DNA from: an uncultured Pelagibacteraceae bacterium
GTDB lineage: Bacteria > Pseudomonadota > Alphaproteobacteria > Pelagibacterales > Pelagibacteraceae
NCBI GenBank assembly: GCA_902516435.1
Contig: CABXYF010000001.1
Span: 81,435-145,434, forward strand
Direction: 5' to 3'
Length of the DNA: 64,000 bases
In this document: positions 52,589 to 59,132 of the stretch, in pieces
Numbering within the stretch: position 1 is the first letter of the stretch
Layout: each line of letters begins with the position of its first letter
The notes under the pieces: model-generated
Told to the model about the DNA's origin: nothing
Databases searched by the model: none
The model's input: the letters and a program-made list of their open reading frames with translations, nothing else
Program-made: the position numbers and the translations under genes

Positions 52589-53472
52589 TAATTTCCCCAA
52601 GAATAAACTATGCCCGGTTCAGGCTCAAAAATTTTAGCACTATTTACACTTGGTAAATGAGCCATAGCTTGAAATTCAGATGCTATCGATACGTAATCAT
52701 CTGTTTCGGCGATAACAGCTGGTTTACAAGCTATTTCATCTCTTACAACTGCAAAACCTTTTCTTGTTCCTGTTATAAAAGTATAAAAGCCATCTAGATC
52801 TTTTAGTCCAGATATAAGTGTATCCTTTAAAGATTTATTCTTTGATAAACTATTAGAGACATAGCCTGCTGCAACTTCTGTGTCATTTTCTGAATTAAAA
52901 ATATTACCCTGTTTTTTAAGTTCTCTTCTTAAATTATTATGATTTGACAATGATCCATTATGAACCAGACATTCATCTTCTCCTGTTGAATATGGGTGAG
53001 AACCATCAGTTGTAATTGCACTCTCTGTTGCCATTCTAGTATGACCAATGCCATGTGAACCACTAAAAGTTTCTAAATTAAATTTTTTAACAACATCTTT
53101 TGGATTACCCACCTGTTTAAAAATTTCTATTGATCTGCCATATCCAACTAGAGATATATTTGTAAATTCTGAATTAATTACTTTAATTACTTTTTTTGGT
53201 TCATCGGAAGTTGTTAGGATAATATGATCAGAATATTGATTTATTGTAGGTTTTTTCACTTTTTTAATTATTTCTTTTCTAAAATCATCAAAGTTTAATT
53301 TATTTAAGCATATTGAATATTTAAATTTTTTTTCATTTTCAGTTTTATAAATCGCAAATCCAGCACTATCTGGGCCACGAGATTCCATATTATTTAGCAT
53401 TCCTGACAATATTTTTCCTAAATCTTTTTCGAACTTTTTTGTTTTAAGATAAACGCCAACGATTCCGCACAT
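52588..53472 (-). CDS. mgsA: N-methylglutamate synthase subunit A-like (class II amidotransferase)
   Basis: A 294-residue Ntn-type glutamine amidotransferase. The nucleophile is Cys2 (MCGIVGVY), exposed after Met removal; NMESRGPDSAGFAIY near 28, HTRMATESAITTDGSHPYS near 147 and LVHNGSLSNHNNLRREL near 173 are the usual substrate and oxyanion loops, and NSENDTEVAAGYV follows. In N-methylglutamate synthase this subunit releases the amine from gamma-glutamylmethylamide. The gene lies 13 bases after a 50-residue membrane ORF and begins the mgsABC-gmaS set. Its paralogue is at 58157-59101. Confidence 0.82.
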   Translation of the reverse strand: MCGIVGVYLKTKKFEKDLGKILSGMLNNMESRGPDSAGFAIYKTENEKKFKYSICLNKLNFDDFRKEIIKKVKKPTINQYSDHIILTTSDEPKKVIKVINSEFTNISLVGYGRSIEIFKQVGNPKDVVKKFNLETFSGSHGIGHTRMATESAITTDGSHPYSTGEDECLVHNGSLSNHNNLRRELKKQGNIFNSENDTEVAAGYVSNSLSKNKSLKDTLISGLKDLDGFYTFITGTRKGFAVVRDEIACKPAVIAETDDYVSIASEFQAMAHLPSVNSAKIFEPEPGIVYSWGN

Positions 53473-53485
53473 ATTTTTTTTAAGT

Positions 53486-53638
53486 TTATTTAATTAAAGA
53501 AATAAGAAAATCTTTATAGTAGATAAGATTAACTATCACAATGATGATTATAGCTACAATAACTCCATATTTAGCTTTAGGGAAAGCTACTCCCCTCATC
53601 TTACTAGGCCTTAATTCTTCTTTGTTATCTTCACTCAT
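53486..53638 (-). CDS. Small single-span membrane protein (50 aa)
   Basis: A 50-residue frame read directly from the sequence. A charged N-terminus (MSEDNKEELRPSKMRG) is followed by one hydrophobic segment (YGVIVAIIIIVIVNLIYY, about 24-41) and a short tail. The Shine-Dalgarno is weak. It lies between a terminator (53653-53683) and the mgsA start 13 bases downstream, in the same direction, so it would be the first gene of the mgs transcript. No family recognised. The clean membrane segment and the lack of other use of the space support it, but it could be non-coding leader. Confidence 0.5.
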   Translation of the reverse strand: MSEDNKEELRPSKMRGVAFPKAKYGVIVAIIIIVIVNLIYYKDFLISLIK

Positions 53639-53652
53639 TCTAAAATTTGACT

Positions 53653-53683
53653 AAAAAAAGGGCGCTACACTTAAGTAGCGCCC
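53653..53683 (-). terminator. Intrinsic terminator downstream of the amt-linked small gene
   Basis: On the minus strand a 9-bp stem GGGCGCTAC (53683-53675) pairs with GTAGCGCCC (53668-53660) around a 6-base loop and is followed by seven T residues (53659-53653). It lies 13 bases after the stop of the 76-residue gene and 15 bases before the next minus-strand start, leaving no room for a normal promoter, so the mgs genes may rely on read-through. Confidence 0.88.
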
Positions 53684-53696
53684 AAATTTTGATTAA

Positions 53697-53927
53697 TTAC
53701 CAATCGGTAATATTGCTTTTATGGTCATTCGCGCCGTGTCTTTTTCTAGACAATCTTTCAAGTTCTTCTCTTTCAGATTTATCTGTAATGACACTCCACC
53801 CAATCCATACAGCAATTAACAAGATTACTAGTATAAATTCACTAGATCCTGCTCCGGGATAAACTGATCCAGCAACCTCTTCTGCAGGTTTATTTAGATG
53901 ATCTATCCAGTTTGATACTGTAGCCAT
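53697..53927 (-). CDS. Small single-span membrane protein next to amt (76 aa)
   Basis: A 76-residue protein with one hydrophobic segment (FILVILLIAVWIGWSVI, about 31-47) and a charged, presumably cytoplasmic C-terminal tail (DKSEREELERLSRKRHG). It has a strong ribosome binding site, AAAGGAG, 7 bases before the ATG, and starts 11 bases after the amt stop; a strong terminator follows. The layout suggests co-expression with Amt at high level. I do not recognise a family. It could be an accessory or regulatory micro-protein for the transporter, which is inference from position. Confidence 0.75.
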   Translation of the reverse strand: MATVSNWIDHLNKPAEEVAGSVYPGAGSSEFILVILLIAVWIGWSVITDKSEREELERLSRKRHGANDHKSNITDW

Positions 53928-53938
53928 ATTTTTCTCCT

Positions 53939-55339
53939 TTACCTGGTTGCTGATGAAACTGCTTTTTCATCATCTTTAGCAGCCTCCATCATTTCGTAGT
54001 CTAGTCCAGCTATCTCAACTTCTCGTGGGATTCTTAATTTACCCATTCCGTTTAGAACTCTAGCTATTATATATCCTGGTATAAGCCCTAGAACTAAGAA
54101 CATTATTATTGCTCCTATAAATTGACCTAATGGATTAATTGTTGCGTAAGTTGTTCCATCAAACATAGCTCCAACGCTATATCCAGATGAAGGATAACCA
54201 TTCAAAACAAATCCACAGATTACAAGTCCAATGAAACCAGCATAACCATGTACAGCTACTGCTCCAACCGCATCATCAATTTTGAACTTCCGCTCAACCC
54301 AATAATGAAGTTTGTAGGAAATCACAACACCAATCATACCAATAATTAAAGCTTGAATTGGATGATATAAGTCATTTCCAGCTGATGCACATATTATACC
54401 TGCAAGTCCACTTGAGTAAGTCCAGAAAGGATCTCCTTTTGCAATAACATATCCAGCCAACAATCCACCTGATAACGACATCAAGAAATTCATAGTAATT
54501 CCACTTAATGTAGTAGGTGTTAAATAAATATTAGTTGCTGTCCAGAATGTTACTCCTTCCATTCCATACTCAGGTCCAAGGTCATATATTGGCACGTTAC
54601 AAGCTGCATAAAATCCCCAGAAACCAGTGTAAATTAAAAATAATCCAATAGTAACTAGCCAAGGATTTCGTGGTCCTATGTTTCTTGGTTCACCACTTGA
54701 TGAGAATTTTCCAATTCTTGGTCCTAAAACCATTAGAACACCTAGTGCAAATCCACCTGCAATTGCGTGAATAACACCTGAAGCATAAGCATCATGATAT
54801 CCTAAAATTTTAAGCATCCATCCATCAAAATGCCATCCCCATGAAGCGTCTATACTCCAGAAAACAGATCCAATCGCAATTGCTAAAACTCCAAATGCAA
54901 AAGTTGTTATTCTTTCAATGATAGCCCCTGAAACAATAGAAGCAGCTGTCCATGAAAATAGTAAGAACGCTGCCCAGAAAACACCCATTATATGATCGTT
55001 TAGATTAACTGCCATAAGAGCATTAGTTGGATTGGCAAGATCATTTCCTCCAAATCCTCCACCTAAAACTAGCCCGGTACTTTCTGTCATAATTGATGGA
55101 GCTATTCCTGGTCCTGTTGGAAAAGCCCAATAAATCCACCAACCAAATAAAAACCAAGTTACTGTTACCAAAGGTATAAGCATTGTGTTTTTCATTAAGG
55201 TATGTTGGTGGTGTTTGTATCTTGACGCTCCAACTTCATACATACAGAAACCGACGTGAATTAAAAACATCAGTACTACTGTTACCCAGTAGTAAAACTC
55301 TGTAAATATAGTAGTAAGAGCACCTAACTGATCAGTCAT
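53939..55339 (-). CDS. amt: Ammonium transporter (Amt family), divergent
   Basis: A 466-residue integral membrane protein with about eleven membrane segments. The two pore histidines are seen in GVIHAIAGGFALG near 188 and VAVHGYAGFIGLV near 350; the FLFGWWIYWAFP, ASIVSGAIIER and RNPWLVTIGLFLIYTGFWGF blocks match Amt. The regulatory C-terminal tail is altered: EIAGLDYEMMEAA where typical Amts have a GLD-X-X-EHGE sequence, so coupling between subunits or to PII may differ. No glnK gene is next to it. It lies between two glutamine-synthetase/glutamate-synthase-like sets, so its substrate could be ammonium, methylammonium or both. A ribosome site GGGGGT precedes the ATG. Confidence 0.87.
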   Translation of the reverse strand: MTDQLGALTTIFTEFYYWVTVVLMFLIHVGFCMYEVGASRYKHHQHTLMKNTMLIPLVTVTWFLFGWWIYWAFPTGPGIAPSIMTESTGLVLGGGFGGNDLANPTNALMAVNLNDHIMGVFWAAFLLFSWTAASIVSGAIIERITTFAFGVLAIAIGSVFWSIDASWGWHFDGWMLKILGYHDAYASGVIHAIAGGFALGVLMVLGPRIGKFSSSGEPRNIGPRNPWLVTIGLFLIYTGFWGFYAACNVPIYDLGPEYGMEGVTFWTATNIYLTPTTLSGITMNFLMSLSGGLLAGYVIAKGDPFWTYSSGLAGIICASAGNDLYHPIQALIIGMIGVVISYKLHYWVERKFKIDDAVGAVAVHGYAGFIGLVICGFVLNGYPSSGYSVGAMFDGTTYATINPLGQFIGAIIMFLVLGLIPGYIIARVLNGMGKLRIPREVEIAGLDYEMMEAAKDDEKAVSSATR

Positions 55340-55463
55340 TTTTTACCCCCATATTAGTTTAGGAAAGCTTATGAAATTTTTGGGGTTGTGACAAACAAAA
55401 CAACACTTAAAAACCTACTGTAGTCAATAGATTTTAAAATAAAATCAACTCTTGATTGTGATA
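55340..55463 (-). promoter_or_regulatory. amt leader with possible ribosome-site-blocking hairpin
   Basis: This 124-base gap holds, on the minus strand, a weak AATCAA-GAG-TTGATT hairpin followed by TTTATTTT just after the upstream stop, a TTGACT (55427-55422) without a clear -10, and the ribosome site GGGGGT (55350-55345). ACCCC at 55386-55382 could pair with GGGGT of the ribosome site around a loop of about 31 bases. No known riboswitch class recognised. Confidence 0.3.
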
Positions 55464-55886
55464 TTAAAATTTTAAATAAGCTTTTTTCAAATCAACAAGC
55501 GGATGTTTAGGAGACATTTGAAATTTAACTAAAAGTTCCCTCGCTATCATGTCTCTATCTTGTTGATTGTTAGGTAGCTTAATTGATTTTGGAATAGTGA
55601 CCCAACCGTTAGCATTTCTACAAAATACTGCAGGTCTATCTTCTTCATAACCCATGTGAACGTCTTCTAACCAATTTAGATCATCCCATCCCATTGCTTC
55701 AATATATTTTTTTAAGAAAGGTGTAATCTTTTTATAATCTGGAAGTAGGTTAACATCATATCTATAACCTATATGCTGACCAATTAACTTTTCTCTAGCG
55801 GTTTCTTTGAAAGTACCAAGCTTAAGTTTTTTTTCTTTCTTAGGTTTACTTTTAGATTTTATTTTTTTAGTTTTTTTCTTTGGCAT
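55464..55886 (-). CDS. Conserved-looking hypothetical protein with Lys-rich N-terminus
   Basis: A 140-residue protein I do not recognise. The first 25 residues are almost all Lys and Ser (MPKKKTKKIKSKSKPKKEKK), then comes a folded-looking part: REKLIGQHIGYRYDVNLLPD, MGWDDLNWLEDVHMGYEEDRP and NGWVTIPKSI, ending MSPKHPLVDLKKAYLKF. It starts 7 bases after the glxD-type gene, whose own N-terminus is similarly Lys/Gly rich, and lies before amt. Position suggests a role with the upstream amidotransferase/synthase set, perhaps as an extra subunit, but this is inference. Confidence 0.72.
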   Translation of the reverse strand: MPKKKTKKIKSKSKPKKEKKLKLGTFKETAREKLIGQHIGYRYDVNLLPDYKKITPFLKKYIEAMGWDDLNWLEDVHMGYEEDRPAVFCRNANGWVTIPKSIKLPNNQQDRDMIARELLVKFQMSPKHPLVDLKKAYLKF

Positions 55887-55893
55887 AGTTACC

Positions 55894-57315
55894 CTATATT
55901 TTGTGATAATTGTCTACTCCAACAGTATAATTAGTTCCAGCTAAAGGTACTTTGGCTAGTGCAGACGCCTCAGATGTTAATGCAGCTAAATCTTCTGGTT
56001 CTAACGAATGTATATTCGTTTTACCACAAGCTCTTGCTAACAATTGTGCCTCTAAAGTCATTGAATGTAAATAATTATAAACTCTTAAAGCAGCATCGTC
56101 AGGATTTAATCTTGCTCTTAATTTTGGATCCTGCGTAGCAACTCCTACTGGGCAACGACCAGTATGACAGTGGTAACATTCTCCAGCTTTTACTCCCATT
56201 TCTTTTTCAAAATCAGCCTCTGGGATATCTTTGTTACAGTTTAAAGCAATCATTGATCCAGTACCAATAGCAATTGCATCAGCTCCTAAAGCTAAAGCTT
56301 TCGCCATATCAGCACCATCTCTTACACCACCAGCATAAATTAAAGTCACTTTTCCAGTTTTACCAACATCATCAATTGCTCTTCTAGCTTCTCTGATAGC
56401 AGCAATTCCAGGTATCCCAGTATTTGCAGCAGCAATATGAGGACCAGCTCCAGTAGATCCTTCCATTCCATCTAAATAAATAGAGTCAGGGTCACATTTT
56501 GCAGCCATACGGACATCATCGTAAACTTTTGAAGCTCCTAATTTTAATTGAATTGGAACTTTATTTTTTGTTAACTGTCTTAATTCTTCAACTTTTAAAG
56601 CTAAATCATCTGGACCTAACCAGTCAGGATGTCTAGCAGGTGATCTTTGGTCAATACCTGATGGTAACGATCTCATTTCAGCAACTTGGTCAGTTACTTT
56701 CTGTCCCATAAGGTGACCACCCATTCCAACTTTTTGACCTTGTCCAATAAAAACTTCTATCCCATCAGCTAACTGAGCATGATGAGGATTAAAACCATAT
56801 CTTGATTGAATACATTGATAGTACCATTTTTCAGAATACCTTCTTTCATCTGGTATCATTCCACCTTCTCCAGAACAAGTAGCACTACCAGCCATTGTCG
56901 CTCCTCTAGCCAAAGCAGTTTTTGCTTCATAAGAAAGTGCACCAAAACTCATCCCAGTAATATAAACTGGAATATCTAACTCAATAGGGTTTTCACATCT
57001 AGGACCAATTACAGTTTTGGTCTCACATTTTTCTCTATAACCTTCAATTACAAATCTTGTTAATGTTCCTGGCAAGAAAACTAAATCATCAAATGTTGGA
57101 ATTTTTTTCATCAATGCCATTCCACGCATTCTGTATCTTCCTAACTGCGCTTTGATATGTATGTCGTCAATTACTTCAGGAGTGAAAATTGCATTATGCC
57201 CTAATAAACTTTTATTTCTTTTTCCTTCTTCATGAGCATGAACGTCGGCTTTACCACCAACTCCCTTTCCATTTGCTTTTACTTTTCCATTTTTTTTATT
57301 TTTTTTCTTGGCCAT
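55894..57315 (-). CDS. glxD: GlxD-type FMN/Fe-S glutamate synthase domain protein
   Basis: A 473-residue paralogue of the mgsC-like protein at 50.6-51.9 kb. It has a Lys/Gly-rich N-terminal tail (about 1-35), then the same core blocks (YITGMSFGALSYEAKTALA, CSGEGGMIPDERR, YLDGMEGSTGAGPHI, YAGGVRDGADMAKALALGAD). It keeps a Cys motif, ECYHCHTGRCPVG near 377-389, suited to the [3Fe-4S] cluster of glutamate synthases, which the paralogue lacks. With the GlxB-type and GlxC-type subunits upstream it should move amide or amine nitrogen to 2-oxoglutarate or a similar acceptor. Its start shares one base with the GlxC-type stop. Confidence 0.83.
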   Translation of the reverse strand: MAKKKNKKNGKVKANGKGVGGKADVHAHEEGKRNKSLLGHNAIFTPEVIDDIHIKAQLGRYRMRGMALMKKIPTFDDLVFLPGTLTRFVIEGYREKCETKTVIGPRCENPIELDIPVYITGMSFGALSYEAKTALARGATMAGSATCSGEGGMIPDERRYSEKWYYQCIQSRYGFNPHHAQLADGIEVFIGQGQKVGMGGHLMGQKVTDQVAEMRSLPSGIDQRSPARHPDWLGPDDLALKVEELRQLTKNKVPIQLKLGASKVYDDVRMAAKCDPDSIYLDGMEGSTGAGPHIAAANTGIPGIAAIREARRAIDDVGKTGKVTLIYAGGVRDGADMAKALALGADAIAIGTGSMIALNCNKDIPEADFEKEMGVKAGECYHCHTGRCPVGVATQDPKLRARLNPDDAALRVYNYLHSMTLEAQLLARACGKTNIHSLEPEDLAALTSEASALAKVPLAGTNYTVGVDNYHKI

Positions 57316-58169
57316 TAAATCGCTCCCTTCTTTTCTGTAGGTTCTAAATTGTCATAATTCCAAAGTTTTTTACCGGCTACAATTTTTTTCATTTTACTCA
57401 AATCAAAATTTTCACCTATTTCTGCAACCTTTAATTTTCTTCTCAACCAATCTTGGTCACTAGAGGTTAATTCTGAATCTACTGCATCACTACCATATGA
57501 GCCAATTTCTCCACCTACGAAAATTGTCCCATCATACATAGAGTCACCTAAATTTATTCCAACATCCCCAAGAATAATTATTCTTCCTCTTTGCATCATA
57601 AATCCTGTAAATGCACCAGCGTCACCACCAATGATAATTGTTCCACCTTTCATGTCGATACCAGTTCTTGCACCAACACTACCTTTGCAAATTAAATCTC
57701 CACCTCTTATCGCTGCTCCAAAACAAGAACCTGCATTTTTTTCAATAACAACTTTTCCAGCCATCAAATTTTCAGCACATGACCACCCAACTCTTCCATT
57801 AATTCTAACGATTGGACCATCGCATGAGCCCATTCCAAAATATCCTAAACTTCCTTCAAAAATTAAGTTTAGTTTATTTAAAATACCAACACCTAAACTG
57901 TGTTTTCCTTGTGGATTTTTAATTACTATTGTTCCATATCCTTGGCTCATTAGATTATCTATTTCTTTATTAGCTTCAGGTGCTGACATATTCAAAACAT
58001 CTAAATCTGTTCTTTTATTAAAATCGACATCGTAAGTTCCAAAATAATAAAAGTTTTCAGCTTCATCAGGATTAAAAAACTTTTGTTGGGTTCTTCCTGT
58101 AAGAACCTCAGTATGCATACCCATTGATTGTGCTTTAGACTTTTTTTCAGTAGTTTTTAAATTTCCCAT
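57315..58169 (-). CDS. glxC: GlxC-type GXGXG beta-helix subunit
   Basis: A 284-residue protein equivalent to the C-terminal domain of glutamate synthase. After an N-terminal region of about 90 residues it shows the helix repeats LGYFGMGSCDGPIVRINGRVG, GSCFGAAIRGGDLICKGSVG, GTIIIGGDAGAFTGFMMQRG and GDVGINLGDSMYDGTIFVGG (seen near 125-230). It is about 57 residues longer than the paralogue at 51.9-52.6 kb, mainly at the N-terminus. The start overlaps the GlxB-type gene by 13 bases and has GGAGAGG upstream. It bridges the amidotransferase and FMN subunits. Confidence 0.83.
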   Translation of the reverse strand: MGNLKTTEKKSKAQSMGMHTEVLTGRTQQKFFNPDEAENFYYFGTYDVDFNKRTDLDVLNMSAPEANKEIDNLMSQGYGTIVIKNPQGKHSLGVGILNKLNLIFEGSLGYFGMGSCDGPIVRINGRVGWSCAENLMAGKVVIEKNAGSCFGAAIRGGDLICKGSVGARTGIDMKGGTIIIGGDAGAFTGFMMQRGRIIILGDVGINLGDSMYDGTIFVGGEIGSYGSDAVDSELTSSDQDWLRRKLKVAEIGENFDLSKMKKIVAGKKLWNYDNLEPTEKKGAI

Positions 58170-59101
58170 ACTTTAACCTCTCCATCAAATGGATCATATG
58201 TGTCTATTTCTTGAGGTAACACTGATCTTATAGCAATTTCCTCTGACCCCATTGCCACTAAATCATCTGACTCATAAAGCACTAAAGGTTTAGCAGCCAT
58301 AGTATCTTTAGCCATTCCCAAAGAATTTTTTGTTGCTACGAAATATGTAAATACTCCATCTAAACCAGTAAGAGAGTCTTTCATTCCCTCTTGAAGACTT
58401 GCTCCTTCTCTCATTTTTTGAGCAATATAAACTGCGATCAACTCTGAATCACATTCGGACATGAATCTCATACCTTTGTTTTCTAAAATTCTTCGATTAT
58501 TCCAATAATTAGTTAATTGACCGTTATGAACTACTGATACATCACTAAATGGATAACCCCAGAAAGGGTGGGCTGATTTAATATCAACACCAGACTCAGT
58601 TGCCATTCTTGCATGACCAATAGCATGTGTCCCAACAAGTTTATCTAAACTATATCTATCACAAACCATTTTTGCATTTCCAAGATCTTTTATAACTTCT
58701 AAAGATTTTCCCATTGATAAAATTTCCACTCCAGGAATACTCTCTACTTTTTGTGAAAATTCTAATAGATCTTTTGCGTTATATTCAAGTTCGTATCTAA
58801 GTGAGTATGGAAGCGTTCTCTCCTCTTTGACAATTTTTGCACCCATTTCTGATAGAGTTTGGTCAACTATTTTTTTTCTTTCATCATAAACAGAAACATC
58901 TTCCATAATTGATGAACTACCTTCTCCAACATTTTCACCAACTTTAAAACGCATTATAAAATTTTTACCATCTGTATCCCCGTATAAAGCATAGCCTGTC
59001 GAGTCTTCACCTCTATGTTTTAATGCTTGAAGCATACCCTGAAGCTCACTTCCAACATTTGAAGATTTACCTCTATGAATTAGACCAGCAATACCACACA
59101 T
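58157..59101 (-). CDS. glxB: GlxB-type class II glutamine amidotransferase subunit
   Basis: A 314-residue Ntn amidotransferase with nucleophile Cys2 (MCGIAGLIHRG), LKHRGEDSTGYALYG near 28, HARMATESGVDIKSAHPFW near 168 and VVHNGQLTNYWNNRRIL near 195, then SECDSELIAVYIAQ. It is the paralogue of the mgsA-like protein at 52.6-53.5 kb but 20 residues longer. It should release ammonia or an amine from a gamma-glutamyl amide made by the synthetase encoded 31 bases upstream and pass it to the FMN subunit. The amine is not known for this set. Confidence 0.84.
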   Translation of the reverse strand: MCGIAGLIHRGKSSNVGSELQGMLQALKHRGEDSTGYALYGDTDGKNFIMRFKVGENVGEGSSSIMEDVSVYDERKKIVDQTLSEMGAKIVKEERTLPYSLRYELEYNAKDLLEFSQKVESIPGVEILSMGKSLEVIKDLGNAKMVCDRYSLDKLVGTHAIGHARMATESGVDIKSAHPFWGYPFSDVSVVHNGQLTNYWNNRRILENKGMRFMSECDSELIAVYIAQKMREGASLQEGMKDSLTGLDGVFTYFVATKNSLGMAKDTMAAKPLVLYESDDLVAMGSEEIAIRSVLPQEIDTYDPFDGEVKVWEI

Positions 59102-59132
59102 ATTTTATACCCTTCTTTTTTTTATTTAAGAT

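Noticed and set aside
52589..52600. TTG start for the mgsB-like gene
   Set aside because: The ATG at 52588 has a GGGGA ribosome site and a TAATG overlap with mgsA, so it is preferred.
57631..58035. 134-codon plus-strand open frame opposite the GlxC-type gene
   Set aside because: It is antisense to a clear beta-helix protein and its translation has no recognisable domain; it arises from the codon pattern of the real gene.
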